A DNA stretch of 34,447 nt from Caulobacteraceae bacterium (GCA_019232665.1 JAFANN010000262.1:1-34447); one strand, 5' to 3'. Shown: positions 1 through 9,304, numbered from the stretch's first letter. Program-made: numbers and translations. The notes: generated from the letters alone by a model not told the origin.

Positions 1-118
1 GCTCGATGACGCCGTCGAGATAGAGCTTCAGGGTCTGCGGCACTTCCTTCGGCATGATCGCCTGCCGCTCTTCCGCGGTCGGCGCCTTGGTCCACTTGCT
101 GATCGCGAGAACCTTCAT
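1..118 (-). CDS. Small conserved protein, 3' end outside window (partial)
   Basis: The first 39 codons are visible, beginning MKVLAISKWTKAP and running off the left edge. An AGGAGA ribosome-binding site lies a few bases upstream of the ATG, which supports the start. The N-terminus (a beta strand, then a TAEERQAIMPKEVP helix and a TLKLYLDG segment) resembles small ferredoxin-fold proteins of the muconolactone-isomerase-like or YCII-like kind, but too little is visible to assign a function. It is transcribed divergently from the GlxA-type regulator, across a region rich in repeated TGGCG boxes. By the usual logic of such pairs it may be that regulator's target; this is inference. Confidence 0.7.
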   Translation of the reverse strand, partial: MKVLAISKWTKAPTAEERQAIMPKEVPQTLKLYLDGVIE

Positions 119-178
119 GGGAGTATCTCCTGGGGTGTCAGGGTTGATGACAGGAGACGATTTAGCCCCGGGCCTCGA

Positions 179-270
179 TTGGCGATATTGGCGTTACCGC
201 CAAGTTTAGGACCATTTCCGCCAACCCGCATCTTGACGCAATTACCAGCCTTATGGTCATTTCCGCCATG
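179..270. promoter_or_regulatory. Divergent control region with five TGGCG boxes
   Basis: TTGGCG occurs at 179-184 and 188-193, 9 bp apart. The opposite orientation CGCCAA occurs at 198-203 and 219-224, and CGCCAT at 265-270 overlaps the regulator's start codon. The boxes at 188 and 198 form a 6-bp inverted repeat around TTAC. The last two boxes share the longer sequence CATTTCCGCCA. The cluster separates the small gene at 1-118 from the GlxA-type regulator, so it is a good candidate operator for that regulator. Binding is inferred, not shown. Confidence 0.5.
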
Positions 271-1230
271 CGCATCGCAGTCCTGATCCTCGACGGCGCC
301 TTCGACATCGGATTCACGTCGGTGCTCGACAGCTTCAGGGTGGCCAACAACCTCGCGGCCCAACAAGGCGAGCCCCGCCTGTTCAAGGTCTCCACCTTTG
401 GAATGCGGCGGAAGGTCAGGTCGAGCGGCGGGCTGGTCATTCCGGTCGAGCCGATCCCGGCGGATTACAAACCCGACTGGGTGATCGTCCCCGCCCTTGG
501 CGCCTCCACACCTCAACTCCTGGTCCCGGCGTTGGAGAGGCCAGATGTGAAGGACGCCAGGTCGGTGATCCTCAAGTGGCGGGCGGACGGCGCGCAAGTC
601 GCCGCCTCGTGTATCGGCACGTTCGTCGTGGCGGAGACGGGCTTGCTGGATCATCGCGAGTCGACGACGACCTGGTGGCTCGCGCCCCTGTTCCGCCAAC
701 GCTACCCGAATGTCCGGCTCAACGAGTCGCGCATGATCGTGCCGACGGACATCGGCGTGACGGCCGGGGCCGCGATGGGCCATCTCGACCTCGCCTTATG
801 GCTGATCCGCAAGTCGAGCCCTGAACTCGCCGCGATGGTCTCTCGCTACCTGTTGGCGGACGTCCGAACGGCGCAGGGCCCCTACATCATCCCCAACCAC
901 CTGGCGCAGGCCGACCCTCTGATCCTGAAGTTCGAGCGATGGGCCCGCGAACACCTGCACGAGGGTTTCAATCTTCAGGATGCCGCGATCGCCATCGCAA
1001 CCAGTCCGCGATCCCTGCAGAGGCGCTGCCAGGACGTGCTCGGAAAATCCCCGCTCTCCTACTTCCAGGATCTGCGCGTCGAGCGCGCCCAGAACCTCCT
1101 GCAAGGCACATCTCTCGACGTCGACGCGATCGCGACTCAGGTCGGCTATGTCGACGGGGCGACGCTGCGCACGCTCCTGCGCCAGCGCCTCGGCCGCGGC
1201 GTCCGCGACCTCCGGGCCGACGTCCGGTGA
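268..1230 (+). CDS. GlxA-family transcriptional regulator (DJ-1/PfpI domain plus AraC-type DNA-binding domain)
   Basis: The predicted 320-aa protein has an N-terminal DJ-1/PfpI-like domain (about residues 1-190) and a C-terminal AraC-type double helix-turn-helix (about 215-315, with SPRSLQRRCQDVLGKSPLSYFQDLRVERAQ and a second helix pair at IATQVGYVD). The nucleophile-elbow cysteine is present (AASCIG, C115), although in this family the domain usually senses a ligand rather than acting as an enzyme. The track starts at 253, but MRIAVLILDG at 268 matches the usual family N-terminus. No clear ribosome-binding site precedes it, so the start is uncertain by five codons. It is divergent from the small gene at 1-118 and probably controls it and itself through the TGGCG boxes. 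The ligand is unknown. Confidence 0.88.
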   Translation: MRIAVLILDGAFDIGFTSVLDSFRVANNLAAQQGEPRLFKVSTFGMRRKVRSSGGLVIPVEPIPADYKPDWVIVPALGASTPQLLVPALERPDVKDARSVILKWRADGAQVAASCIGTFVVAETGLLDHRESTTTWWLAPLFRQRYPNVRLNESRMIVPTDIGVTAGAAMGHLDLALWLIRKSSPELAAMVSRYLLADVRTAQGPYIIPNHLAQADPLILKFERWAREHLHEGFNLQDAAIAIATSPRSLQRRCQDVLGKSPLSYFQDLRVERAQNLLQGTSLDVDAIATQVGYVDGATLRTLLRQRLGRGVRDLRADVR

Positions 1231-1248
1231 TCGTCGGATTGAGTGGGT

Positions 1249-1396
1249 GCGGCCTTCCCCATCCGTCTGCCCGCCTTCTGCGGTCAGCCACCTTCCCCGG
1301 GAGGGGAAGGAGAGCGCGGTTCATTTCATGTTTTTCGCTCTCCTCACCCTTCTGGGGGAGGTGGACGGCCGAAGGCCGGACGGAGGGGGAGGCCGC
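1249..1396. repeat. Composite palindromic repeat, copy A (inverted orientation)
   Basis: The element begins GCGGCCTTCCCC and ends with the complementary GGGGGAGGCCGC. Inside are a CTTCCCC/GGGGAAG hairpin, a GGAGAGCG/CGCTCTCC pair around a T-rich centre, and a GGCCgaaGGCC hairpin. Its left half matches the reverse complement of the right halves of the copies at 8454 and 19026, so it is the same element in the opposite orientation. It fills the gap between the converging glxA-like gene and thrS. Confidence 0.85.
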
Positions 1397-1420
1397 CGCC
1401 CCGGCGTCCGCGGCGAAGCC

Positions 1421-3340
1421 TCACCGCAGATCCGGCGGCGTCGCCTCGGCGGAGAGAGCGGCAACCGCCTCGTCGAGGGTCATCACGTTCTGGCGGTCGC
1501 TGCCCAGCCGGCGGAGCGCGACTTTGCCTTCCTCGGCTTCGCGGCGGCCGACGACGGCGAGGACCGGGACTTTGGCCATGGAGTGTTCGCGCACCTTGTA
1601 GCCCACCTTCTCGTTGCGCAGGTCCGTCTCGACACGGAGCCCCGCCTTGCGCAGCTTCTCGGCCACGCTGATGGCGTAGTCATCCGCCTCCGACGTGATC
1701 GTCGCGACCACCGCCTGGACCGGCGAGAGCCAGAGCGGGAAGGCCCCGGCGTAGTGTTCGATCAGCACGCCGAGGAACCGCTCCATCGTGCCGACGATCG
1801 CCCGGTGCAGCATCACCGGCCGGTGCTTGCCACCGTCCTCGCCAATGAAGGTCGCGTCGAGACGTTCGGGCAGGACATAGTCGAGCTGCAGCGTGCCGCA
1901 CTGCCACGTGCGTCCGATCGCGTCGCGCAGGTGAAACTCGAGCTTTGGCCCGTAGAAGGCGCCCTCGTTGGGGATCCGCTCGACTTCGACTCCCGCCGCG
2001 TTGGCGGCGCGCTCCAGCGTGTCCTCCGCGATCGTCCACTGCTCGTCCGTGCCGAATCGGCGCTCGGGCCGCAGCGCGAGCTTGACCGAGTGCAACTCGA
2101 CGCCGAGGTCGGCGTAGATCAGCTTGAGGAGCTCGATGAAGTCCGTGGACTCGGACTCGATCTGCTCCTCCGTGCAGAAGATGTGAGCATCGTCCTGGAT
2201 CATGCGCCGCACACGGAGCAATCCGAGCAGAGAGCCCGAGCTTTCGTACCGGTGCAGGACGCCGAACTCCATCATCCGGATCGGCAGCTCACGGTACGAG
2301 CGCTGCCCCTGGTTGAAGATCTGCACGTGACAGGGACAGTTCATCGGCTTGACCGCGAGCGTCTCGTCCTCCGCCGTCTCGCAGACGAACATGTTCTCGT
2401 GGAACTTCTCCCAGTGCCCTGAGCGCTCCCACAAAGAAACGTCGAGGATGTTCGGCGTGGACACCTCGACATAGCCGGCGCGCTCCGTCCGTCGACGGAC
2501 GTAGTCCTCCAGCGTGCGATAGAGCGTCCAGCCCTTGGGATGCCAGAACACCATGCCCTTCCCCTCCTCCTGGATGTGGAAGAGGTTCATGGCCCGGCCG
2601 ATGCGCCGGTGGTCGCGACGCTCGGCCTCCTCGAGCCGGTGCAGATAGGCCTCGAGATCGGCGTCCGACGCCCACGCCGTGCCGTAGATCCGCTGCAACT
2701 GGGCGTTGGCCTGGTTGCCGCGCCAATAGGCGCCGGCCAGCTTCGTCAACTTGAACGCCTTGCCCACGTGGCGCGTGGACGGCAGGTGCGGACCGCGGCA
2801 GAGGTCCTTCCAGCCGCCCTGGCGGTAGACGCTGATCGGCTCCTTCGCCGGGATGTCGCGGATGATCTGCGCCTTGTAGGCCTCGCCGATCTCCTCGAAG
2901 TGGCGGATCGCCTCGTCGCGGTCCCACACCTCGCGCGTGATCGCTTCGTCGCGATCGACGATCTCGCGCATCCGAGACTCGATGGCGGCGAAGTCCTCCG
3001 TGGAGAACGGCTCGTCGCGAGCGAAGTCGTAGTAGAAGCCGTCTTCGACATTGGGGCCGATCGTGACCTGCGTGCCGGGGAAGAGCTCCTGCACCGCCTC
3101 GGCCAAGACGTGGGCCGTGTCGTGGCGGATCACATCGAGCGCCTCGGGGGCGTCGCGCGTGATGATCTCGATCCGGCCGTCGTGCTCGAGCGGCCGCTTG
3201 AGATCGAGCAGTTCGCCGTCGAGCTTGACCAGCAGGGCCTTCTTCTCGAGCGACTTGGATATGGCGGCGGCGACCTCGCGGCCCGTCACCCCCTTGGGGA
3301 ACTCACGGGCCTGGCCGTCGGGGAACGTCAGTTGGATCAT
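1421..3340 (-). CDS. thrS: Threonyl-tRNA synthetase
   Basis: This 639-aa class II aminoacyl-tRNA synthetase charges tRNA-Thr in the cytoplasm and has the usual full length. Domains in order are TGS (about 1-62), the second additional (editing) domain (about 65-225), the class II catalytic core (about 245-535) and the anticodon-binding domain (about 540-635). The editing-site residues H73 and H77 (HDTAH) and C181/H185 (CRGPH) are intact, so it should clear mischarged Ser-tRNA-Thr. The catalytic zinc ligands C335 (MNCPCH), H386 (DDAHIF) and H512 (MLHRAI) are all present. Its ATG lies inside the end of yidD (38-bp overlap), indicating translation from a shared mRNA. It ends before repeat copy A. 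Confidence 0.98.
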   Translation of the reverse strand: MIQLTFPDGQAREFPKGVTGREVAAAISKSLEKKALLVKLDGELLDLKRPLEHDGRIEIITRDAPEALDVIRHDTAHVLAEAVQELFPGTQVTIGPNVEDGFYYDFARDEPFSTEDFAAIESRMREIVDRDEAITREVWDRDEAIRHFEEIGEAYKAQIIRDIPAKEPISVYRQGGWKDLCRGPHLPSTRHVGKAFKLTKLAGAYWRGNQANAQLQRIYGTAWASDADLEAYLHRLEEAERRDHRRIGRAMNLFHIQEEGKGMVFWHPKGWTLYRTLEDYVRRRTERAGYVEVSTPNILDVSLWERSGHWEKFHENMFVCETAEDETLAVKPMNCPCHVQIFNQGQRSYRELPIRMMEFGVLHRYESSGSLLGLLRVRRMIQDDAHIFCTEEQIESESTDFIELLKLIYADLGVELHSVKLALRPERRFGTDEQWTIAEDTLERAANAAGVEVERIPNEGAFYGPKLEFHLRDAIGRTWQCGTLQLDYVLPERLDATFIGEDGGKHRPVMLHRAIVGTMERFLGVLIEHYAGAFPLWLSPVQAVVATITSEADDYAISVAEKLRKAGLRVETDLRNEKVGYKVREHSMAKVPVLAVVGRREAEEGKVALRRLGSDRQNVMTLDEAVAALSAEATPPDLR

Positions 3341-3596
3341 CGGACTCCGGCTTCTTTCCCGCCCGTCTCGCGGGCGCTGGCGGCACCGGGTCGTATCCCT
3401 GGCCGCCGAATGGATGGCAACGGCACAGGCGCCATGCCGCGAGGGCGCCCCCGCGGATTGGCCCGTGCACGGTCAGGGCCTCGGCCGCATAGTCCGAACA
3501 GGTCGGGATAAAGCGGCACTGTCGCCCGAACCACGGCGAGAGCGTCAGCTTATAGGCGCGATGGGCGCCCCAGACGACGCGGTCGTAAAGGTTCAT
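3303..3596 (-). CDS. yidD: Membrane protein insertion efficiency factor YidD
   Basis: This 97-aa protein has the family core [23 protein letters not shown], followed by [28 protein letters not shown]. YidD is a small membrane-associated protein that assists YidC-dependent insertion of inner-membrane proteins. The longer track ORF (from 3977) reads antisense and upstream sequence; [17 protein letters not shown] at 3596 is the proper start. The last 38 bp overlap the start of thrS, and the IscU-like gene ends 32 bp upstream, so the three genes look co-transcribed. In many bacteria yidD sits between rnpA and yidC; here it is detached from that cluster. Confidence 0.95.
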   Translation of the reverse strand: MNLYDRVVWGAHRAYKLTLSPWFGRQCRFIPTCSDYAAEALTVHGPIRGGALAAWRLCRCHPFGGQGYDPVPPAPARRAGKKPESDDPTDVPRRPGP

Positions 3597-3628
3597 GCCG
3601 ACGCGCCTTGTGGCGGAGCGGGCTCCGC

Positions 3629-4084
3629 TCAGGCTGCGCCGGCGCGGCGAGTTCGCTCCGTCTGAGCCATCCGGCACGCGTCCACGGCCGCTTCGAACGC
3701 CAGGAGCGTCGAGGCGTGACGGGGCGGGTAATCCTTTACCGGTTCGAGCATGGCCAGGTCCGAGAAGCGTCCTTCCGGAGGCGCGCCTCCAGACTTCAAC
3801 ATAGCACGAAGCGCGTCTCGCGCCATTTCGATCTCCACCGGACGAGCGCCGACGACGTGCTCGCCCAGGACGGCCGCCGCCGCCTGGCCAAGCGCGCAGG
3901 CCTTCACCTCCTGGGCGAAATCGGCGACGCGGCCGTCCTTGCCGATCACCACGTCGACCACGATCCGGCTGCCGCACAGCTTGGAGATCTTCTCGGCGCT
4001 GCCGCCAGGCTTAGCCAGGCGTCCGGCTCGCGGCATGTTCGCCGCGGCCTTCAGGATCTTCGCCGAATAGAGATCATCGATCAT
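3629..4084 (-). CDS. IscU/NifU N-terminal-like iron-sulfur scaffold protein
   Basis: The 151-aa protein has the IscU/NifU_N fold signature: [14 protein letters not shown] at the N-terminus, [13 protein letters not shown] with C37, and [20 protein letters not shown] with C63. Family members assemble Fe-S clusters on three conserved cysteines. Here the segment where SufU/IscU proteins carry the third cysteine reads [14 protein letters not shown], with no cysteine. The aspartate that follows the first cysteine in SufU-type proteins is a serine (CGS). A cysteine at 137 lies outside the usual site. It may be a divergent scaffold or carrier rather than a standard one. It lies between the SRPBCC gene and yidD in the minus-strand operon. 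Confidence 0.82.
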   Translation of the reverse strand: MIDDLYSAKILKAAANMPRAGRLAKPGGSAEKISKLCGSRIVVDVVIGKDGRVADFAQEVKACALGQAAAAVLGEHVVGARPVEIEMARDALRAMLKSGGAPPEGRFSDLAMLEPVKDYPPRHASTLLAFEAAVDACRMAQTERTRRAGAA

Positions 4085-4163
4085 GGCGAAGGATATCGGC
4101 GCGAGCGGCGTAAAATCCAGGGCTTGACCGCCACATCTTGCGTGGCCCGTGGCGCGTACGATT

Positions 4164-4616
4164 TCAAGCGTTGGCGCCCGCGTAGGCCTCCTCGGCTCGG
4201 GCCTTCACCGCCTCGCCCATCGCGGCGAAGCCCTTGCGGATATCCTTGGCCATACGCCGAAGCGCGAGGGAGGCGAAGCGGCCGCGGAAGAGCTCGCCGT
4301 TGGAGAAGATGCAGCCCGTTTCAGTGAGCGCCTCGATCTCGATGTAGCGGGTGCTCTGGATCAGGCCGCCGAGCATGCTCACCCGCCAGTGAATCTGGTC
4401 GTTGGGCACCCAGTCGAGGATGACCGGTCGGATGGTTCGCACCTTCTGCCCCGGGATCGCGACGTCCAGGTCGAGCTGGGCGCCGATGCGCAGGACACCA
4501 TTGGCGCGGGGATAGAGAGGGTTCCAGTCCTTCCAGGCGCCAAGATCCGAGATCGAGTCCCAGATGACGTCGGCGGGCGCGCGTATGCCGATGCGGTGCT
4601 CGATCTTCACGTCCAA
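4164..4616 (-). CDS. SRPBCC-family (START-like) protein
   Basis: The 150-aa protein has the SRPBCC beginning [34 protein letters not shown] and closes with the expected long C-terminal helix (about 115-145). This helix-grip fold binds hydrophobic ligands; the ligand here is unknown. The start is a TTG one base after the cysS stop codon, preceded by AAGGAG inside the cysS 3' end, so translation is probably coupled to cysS. No signal peptide is visible. It is the second gene of the cysS-to-thrS cluster. The family assignment is firm; the function is open. Confidence 0.85.
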   Translation of the reverse strand: MDVKIEHRIGIRAPADVIWDSISDLGAWKDWNPLYPRANGVLRIGAQLDLDVAIPGQKVRTIRPVILDWVPNDQIHWRVSMLGGLIQSTRYIEIEALTETGCIFSNGELFRGRFASLALRRMAKDIRKGFAAMGEAVKARAEEAYAGANA

Positions 4617-4617
4617 G

Positions 4618-5997
4618 TCAGACGCGCTCCTTCAGCCGCCACGTCGCTCCCGTGGGGTTGTCCATCACCTCGACGTCCATGGCCGTCAGCTCGGCGCGCA
4701 GGGCGTCGGCGAGGGTGAAATCCTTAGCCTTCCTCGCCGCCACACGACGGGCGATCAGGTCCTCGATCCTGGCCGTGAGATCGGCGTCCGCGCCACCCTG
4801 AAACCAGGCCGCCGGGTCGGCGCCGAGAAAGCCGGCGAGGCGCGCGCTCGCCAGCAACTCGCCCTTCACCGCCGCCCGCTCGACGCCGTTGGCGGCGTCG
4901 AGCCGCCCGGCGAGCGCGAACAGCTCGGCGTTGGCCTTGGGCGTGTTGAGATCGTCGAGAAGCGCCTCGAGGAAGGCGGCCGAGGGCTCCGCCGGCACGG
5001 CTTCGACCTCGCTTGCCCGCATCAGGGCGCCGTAGAGCGTGTCGAGCGCTCGCTTTGCCTGCGCCGCGGTGTCCTCGGTCCACGCCAGGGGTTGGCGATA
5101 GTGCGAGGCGAGAAGCGCCCAGCGCAGGGCCTCGCCAGGGAAGCGGTCGATCAGGTCGTGGACCAGGGTCACGTTGCCCAGGCTCTTGGACATCTTGTCC
5201 TGGCCCATATTGAGGAAGCCGTTGTGCACCCAGTACCGGGCGTAGCCCTGGTCGCAGGCGCACACGCCCTGGGCGATTTCGTTCTCGTGGTGCGGGAAGA
5301 TGAGGTCGTGACCGCCGCCGTGGATGTCGATCGGCAGGCCCAGGGTCTGCTCGATCATGGCGGTGCATTCGATATGCCAGCCGGGCCGGCCAGGGCCGAA
5401 TGGGCTCTCCCACACCGGCTCGCCCGGCTTGGAGGGTTTCCAGAGGACGAAGTCGGCGGGGTTGCGCTTGTAGGGCGCCACTTCGACCCGCGCCCCGGCG
5501 ATCATGTCCTCCATCGAGCGCCCGGAGAGGGCGCCGTAGGCGGGGAAGGACTGGATGTCGAAGAGGACATGCCCCTCGGCTTCGTAGGCGGCGCCCAACT
5601 GCACGAGGCGCCCGACCAGGGCGACGATGGCGTCCATCGTCCGCGTCGCCCGCGGTTGGAAGGTGGGCTGCAGGGCGCCCAGCGTCGCCATGTCGGCGTT
5701 GTAGACGCCAAGGTAGCGCTCGGTGATCACGTCGATCGGCACGCCTTCCTCGGCGGCCTTGGCGTTGATCTTGTCGTCGACGTCGGTGACGTTGGCCGCG
5801 TAGAGGACGTGGTCCTCGCCGTAGAGATGGCGAAGCAGCCTAAACAGCAGGTCGAAGGCGACCACCGGCCTGGCGTTGCCGATATGGGCGTAGTTGTAGA
5901 CGGTGGGTCCGCACACATACATCGTCACCCGCGAAGGATCACCGGGAACGAAGTCCCGCTTGGCGCGGGCCATGGTGTCGTACAGGCGCAAGGTCAT
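4618..5997 (-). CDS. cysS: Cysteinyl-tRNA synthetase
   Basis: This 459-aa class I synthetase attaches cysteine to tRNA-Cys. It shows the zinc-binding C29 in [17 protein letters not shown] with an HIGN signature, the zinc-site segments WHIECTAM and [15 protein letters not shown], and KMSKSLGN. A helical DALR-type domain follows, ending [12 protein letters not shown] as is usual. The 728-aa track ORF is much too long; [16 protein letters not shown] at 5997 is the expected N-terminus. It is divergent from hisI across 51 bp, which must contain both promoters. It heads a minus-strand cluster that continues to thrS, putting two tRNA synthetases in one probable transcription unit. Confidence 0.98.
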   Translation of the reverse strand: MTLRLYDTMARAKRDFVPGDPSRVTMYVCGPTVYNYAHIGNARPVVAFDLLFRLLRHLYGEDHVLYAANVTDVDDKINAKAAEEGVPIDVITERYLGVYNADMATLGALQPTFQPRATRTMDAIVALVGRLVQLGAAYEAEGHVLFDIQSFPAYGALSGRSMEDMIAGARVEVAPYKRNPADFVLWKPSKPGEPVWESPFGPGRPGWHIECTAMIEQTLGLPIDIHGGGHDLIFPHHENEIAQGVCACDQGYARYWVHNGFLNMGQDKMSKSLGNVTLVHDLIDRFPGEALRWALLASHYRQPLAWTEDTAAQAKRALDTLYGALMRASEVEAVPAEPSAAFLEALLDDLNTPKANAELFALAGRLDAANGVERAAVKGELLASARLAGFLGADPAAWFQGGADADLTARIEDLIARRVAARKAKDFTLADALRAELTAMDVEVMDNPTGATWRLKERV

Positions 5998-6048
5998 GAC
6001 GGGGCGGTATATAGCCTTGGACCCGATAAAAGCCATTTGGAGACGAGC

Positions 6049-6450
6049 TTGCCGAGCGAAGCGACCTTCCCCACCGCCCCGGACAAGCGGAGCCTGGAAC
6101 AGGGGGCGACGCTCGCCCCGCGCTTCGACAGGGACGGCCTGATCGCCGCGATCGCCACCGACGCGCGCACGGGCGAGGTTCTCATGCTGGCCTGGATGAA
6201 CGCGCAGGCGCTCAGTCTCACCCTCGAGACGGGCGAAGCGCACTACTTCAGCCGCTCGCGCCAGCGCCTCTGGCGCAAGGGCGAGACCAGCGGCCAGGTC
6301 CAGACCGTCGAGGAGCTGCGGGTGGACTGCGACCAGGATGCAGTGCTGCTGAAAGTGAGTGTCGGTGGCGATGGCGGCGCCTGCCACACCGGCCATCGCT
6401 CGTGCTTCTATCGTGTGGCGGAGAAAGGTCGACTTGTCGTCCGCGACTAG
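6049..6450 (+). CDS. hisI: Phosphoribosyl-AMP cyclohydrolase (histidine biosynthesis)
   Basis: The 133-aa protein opens the adenine ring of phosphoribosyl-AMP, the third step of histidine synthesis. Family motifs are [34 protein letters not shown], the metal site [11 protein letters not shown] and the zinc-site [12 protein letters not shown]. It is the stand-alone monofunctional type, with no HisE domain fused. No ATG lies upstream of the core in this frame. A TTG at 6049, preceded by GGAGA at 6039-6043, is the best start. The end overlaps the start of the pseudouridine synthase gene by 17 bp. No other his gene is in the window. Confidence 0.95.
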   Translation: MPSEATFPTAPDKRSLEQGATLAPRFDRDGLIAAIATDARTGEVLMLAWMNAQALSLTLETGEAHYFSRSRQRLWRKGETSGQVQTVEELRVDCDQDAVLLKVSVGGDGGACHTGHRSCFYRVAEKGRLVVRD

Positions 6451-7417
6451 CGAGACCGGCGCAGCCACCATCCTGGAGGTGCGGCTCGACGCGCCTGTGG
6501 GACGCCTGGACAAGGCGCTCGCGGAAGCCGTGCCCGACCTCTCCCGGGCCCGGCTGCAGGCGCTGATGGCCCACGGGGCGCTCTCCCGCGAGGGCGTGAC
6601 GCTCGACGATCCCTCCGCCCGAGCAGCAGCCGGTCTATACCGCCTCGAAATCCCTCCGGCGGCGCCCGCCGAACCGCAAGCGCAGGATCTCGGCCTCGTC
6701 GTCCTTTTCGAAGACGAATTTCTGATCGTGATCGACAAGCCGCCGGGGATGAGCGCCCATCCGGCCCCCGGCAGCGAGGAGGGCACGCTCGTCAACGCCC
6801 TCATCCATCATTGTGGAGCGAGCCTGTCGGGGATCGGAGGCGTGGCGCGCCCGGGAATCGTCCACCGCCTGGACAAGGGAACGTCGGGGGTGATGGTCGC
6901 GGCGAAGACCGACGCCGCCCACCAGGGCCTTTCGCGCCTGTTCGCCGCCCACGACATCGACCGCGCCTACCTCGCCCTCGTCCGGGGCGCGCCCTCACCG
7001 GCCCACGGAACGATCGTCACCCGCATCGGCCGCTCGACCCACGATCGCAAGAAGATGGCCGTCCTGACGCGTGGCGGGCGTGAGGCGGTGACGCACTATC
7101 AGGTCGAGCAGACGTTCGGGCCGGCCGCGAAACCGCTGGCGGCGCGCGTGCGCTGCCGGCTGGAGACGGGCCGGACGCACCAGATCCGAGTCCACCTCGC
7201 CTCCAAGGGCTCGCCTTGTTTGGGGGATCCGACCTACGGCGCTGGAGCGCCGGCGCCTTCCGTGCGCGCGGCGGTCGAGGCCGCGGCGCTGCGTCGACAA
7301 GCGCTGCACGCGGCGGTGCTGGGGTTCGTCCACCCGATCACGGCCGAGGCGCTCCGGTTCGAAACGGCGCCCCCTGCCGATTTCTGCGCGCTTGAAGCGG
7401 GCCTCAAAGCCTTGTGA
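6434..7417 (+). CDS. RluA/RluD-family 23S rRNA pseudouridine synthase
   Basis: The protein has an N-terminal S4 RNA-binding domain (about residues 18-75) and the pseudouridine synthase core with the catalytic motif [15 protein letters not shown] (D147) and GRTHQIRVH. Such enzymes isomerise specific uridines of 23S rRNA; the S4-containing form resembles RluD. The track starts at 6359, but an in-frame TTG at 6434 preceded by GGAGAAAGG with a 5-base spacer gives a 327-aa protein of usual length and overlaps hisI by only 17 bp. I prefer that start. It is followed by rpoH after a 121-bp leader. The exact target uridines cannot be told from sequence alone. Confidence 0.93.
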   Translation: MSSATSETGAATILEVRLDAPVGRLDKALAEAVPDLSRARLQALMAHGALSREGVTLDDPSARAAAGLYRLEIPPAAPAEPQAQDLGLVVLFEDEFLIVIDKPPGMSAHPAPGSEEGTLVNALIHHCGASLSGIGGVARPGIVHRLDKGTSGVMVAAKTDAAHQGLSRLFAAHDIDRAYLALVRGAPSPAHGTIVTRIGRSTHDRKKMAVLTRGGREAVTHYQVEQTFGPAAKPLAARVRCRLETGRTHQIRVHLASKGSPCLGDPTYGAGAPAPSVRAAVEAAALRRQALHAAVLGFVHPITAEALRFETAPPADFCALEAGLKAL

Positions 7418-7459
7418 GAACGATTCGCACTGTCCGCCGGTGAACTAGGCGCAACAAAG

Positions 7460-7538
7460 CCCTATATAGGGTGTTCTCAGACTCCTCCGCGCCCACACGA
7501 CGCTCTCGAGTCTCTTAAGGTGGGGATTTAGGAAGTCC
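7460..7538 (+). promoter_or_regulatory. rpoH leader with 12-bp palindrome and two GANTC sites
   Basis: CCCTATATAGGG at 7460-7471 is a perfect palindrome. Its left part resembles the CCCCAT-type -10 element of heat-shock (RpoH) promoters, but I cannot identify a convincing -35. GANTC sites, the CcrM methylation target in alphaproteobacteria, lie at 7480-7484 and 7508-7512. The GTGGG near 7521 could pair with the CCCAC near 7492, just ahead of AGGAAG and the ATG. Promoter or thermosensor roles are inference only. Confidence 0.35.
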
Positions 7539-8429
7539 ATGGCAGCTGTCAATGCCCTTTCCGTGATGTCGCCTGATGGCGGCCTGTCTCGTTACCTGAC
7601 CGAGATCCGGAAATTCCCGATGCTCGCGAAGGACGAAGAATTCATGCTGGCCAAGCGCTGGCGTGAACATCAGGATCCGGAAGCGGCTCATAAACTCGTC
7701 ACGTCTCACCTTCGCCTCGTAGCAAAGATAGCTATGGGTTACCGTGGTTATGGCTTGCCGATTGGTGAAGTCATCTCTGAAGGCAATGTCGGCCTGATGC
7801 AGGCCGTGAAGAAGTTCGAGCCCGACAAGGGTTTCCGCCTGGCGACCTACGCCATGTGGTGGATTCGCGCGTCGATCCAGGAATACATCCTGCGTTCGTG
7901 GAGCCTGGTGAAGATGGGCACCACGGCTGCGCAGAAGAAGCTGTTCTTCAATCTTCGCAAGGCCAAGAGCGAGATCAGCGCCCTGGAAGAAGGCGACCTG
8001 CGCCCCGAACAGGTGAGCCAGATCGCCACCAAGCTCGGCGTGCTCGACTCCGAAGTGATCTCGATGAACCGCCGCCTGGCCGGCCCCGACGCCTCGCTCA
8101 ACGCGCCCCTGCGCGCCGACAGCGAGAACGAGTGGCAGGACTGGCTGGAGGACAAGGATCAGATCAGCCAGGAAACCCAGCTCGCCGAGGACGAGGAAAA
8201 GCAGATCCGCATGAGCCTTCTCGAAGAGGCGATGACGGAGCTGACCGACCGCGAGCGGCACATCCTCACCGAGCGCCGGCTGAAGGACGATCCGACGACC
8301 CTCGAAACGCTGGCGTCTGAGTATGGCGTCAGCCGCGAGCGCGTGCGCCAGATCGAGGTCCGCGCGTTCGAAAAGCTGCAACGCGCCATGCGCGCCGCAG
8401 CCGCCGAACAGAACCTGGAATCGGCGTAA
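7539..8429 (+). CDS. rpoH: RNA polymerase heat-shock sigma factor (sigma-32)
   Basis: The 296-aa protein is a full-length sigma-32. Region 2 includes NVGLMQAVKKFEPDKGFRLATYAMWWIRASIQEYILRSW. The RpoH-specific box follows (QKKLFFNLR), and region 4 has LASEYGVSRERVRQIEVRAFEKLQ. It directs RNA polymerase to chaperone and protease genes and is essential or nearly so in Caulobacter. The ATG follows AGGAAG closely, with another purine-rich stretch (AAGGTGGGG) further upstream. The gene ends in a convergent arrangement with the HAD gene; repeat copy B starts 24 bp after the stop. The leader has features suggesting its own promoter although rluD lies immediately upstream. Confidence 0.98.
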   Translation: MAAVNALSVMSPDGGLSRYLTEIRKFPMLAKDEEFMLAKRWREHQDPEAAHKLVTSHLRLVAKIAMGYRGYGLPIGEVISEGNVGLMQAVKKFEPDKGFRLATYAMWWIRASIQEYILRSWSLVKMGTTAAQKKLFFNLRKAKSEISALEEGDLRPEQVSQIATKLGVLDSEVISMNRRLAGPDASLNAPLRADSENEWQDWLEDKDQISQETQLAEDEEKQIRMSLLEEAMTELTDRERHILTERRLKDDPTTLETLASEYGVSRERVRQIEVRAFEKLQRAMRAAAAEQNLESA

Positions 8430-8453
8430 GGATCTGGCCGCCGCTTAGTGGTG

Positions 8454-8607
8454 GCGGCCTTCCCCCTCCGTCCGCGGCTTCGCCGCGTCCACCTCCCCGT
8501 GAAGGGGGAGGAGAGCGCATTTTTCTTCAATGATTTATCGCTCTCCTTCCCCTCCCGGGGAAGGTGGATGACCGCTGGAAGCGGTCAGACAGATGGGGAA
8601 AGGCCGC
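8454..8607. repeat. Composite palindromic repeat, copy B
   Basis: Outer arms are GCGGCCTTCCCC on the left and GGGGAAAGGCCGC on the right. Going inward there are a variable hairpin (CGCGGCttcGCCGCG), CCTCCCCgtgaaGGGGGAGG, GGAGAGCG/CGCTCTCC around an AT-rich centre, CTTCCCCtcccGGGGAAG, and a second variable hairpin (GACCGCtggaaGCGGTC). It lies between rpoH and the HAD gene, which converge on it. It has the same orientation as copy C. Confidence 0.9.
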
Positions 8608-8632
8608 CGGCGCCAAGCGGCAAGAAAAGCTC

Positions 8633-9304
8633 CTATCCGTTCTGCGCCGCGAGTAGATCGCGAACGTCGTGGAGCGTCTCGGCGACCGCGACGCAGAGGC
8701 CGCGCATCTCCTCCGTGGCCTCGAGCAGGTCGGGCACCATGATCGTCATCAGGCCCGCCGCATGCGCGGCCCGCACGCCGTTATGGGAGTCCTCCAGACC
8801 CAGGCACGCTTCGGGCGCGACCCCGAGGCGGCTCGCGGCAGTGAGGAACGGGTCGGGATTGGGCTTGCCCCTGGCATAGTCGCCATGCGCGACGACAGCC
8901 TGGAAGCGAGCCGCGAGGTCGCCGAGTTGCCTCTCCACCGCCGCGTGTGACGACGAGGTCGCGATCGCGCGGGGCAGGCCCAGCGCATCGAGGTCGTCGA
9001 GCAGCTCGACGACGCCCGCCTTGAGCTGAAGGTCCACGGCCATCTGGGCGTGAGCGTGGGCGTTCACCGCCTGGATCCAGGCGTCGTAGTCGAAGTCCGC
9101 GCCAAAGTGCTCCAGCACGACCCTCTGATTCTGCTCGCGCGGCGCGCCGACCATGCGCAGGAACACCTCCATGGTAATGTCCCGCCCGTCCCTGCGCGTC
9201 ACCGCGAACATCGAGTCGCGGAAAATCCGCTCGGAATCGGTGAGCAGGCCGTCCATGTCGAAGACGACCCCTTCGACGCGCCTTGGCAGAGGCGGCAGGC
9301 TCAC
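8633..9304 (-). CDS. HAD-superfamily hydrolase, beta-phosphoglucomutase-like
   Basis: The 223-aa protein carries the HAD motifs FDMDGLLTDSE (nucleophile D16, acid/base D18), ATSSS, GKPNPDPF with the motif III lysine, and GLEDSHNG. A helical cap lies between motifs I and II, as in beta-phosphoglucomutase-like phosphatases that act on small phosphorylated metabolites. The start is GTG, whose last two bases overlap the serB stop in a GTGA, so translation is probably coupled to serB. The substrate cannot be predicted. It ends just before repeat copy B. Confidence 0.92.
   Translation of the reverse strand: MSLPPLPRRVEGVVFDMDGLLTDSERIFRDSMFAVTRRDGRDITMEVFLRMVGAPREQNQRVVLEHFGADFDYDAWIQAVNAHAHAQMAVDLQLKAGVVELLDDLDALGLPRAIATSSSHAAVERQLGDLAARFQAVVAHGDYARGKPNPDPFLTAASRLGVAPEACLGLEDSHNGVRAAHAAGLMTIMVPDLLEATEEMRGLCVAVAETLHDVRDLLAAQNG

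Noticed and set aside
4564-6048. Long N-terminal extension of hisI in the track ORF
   Set aside because: This part is antisense to cysS; the hisI homology starts near 6049.
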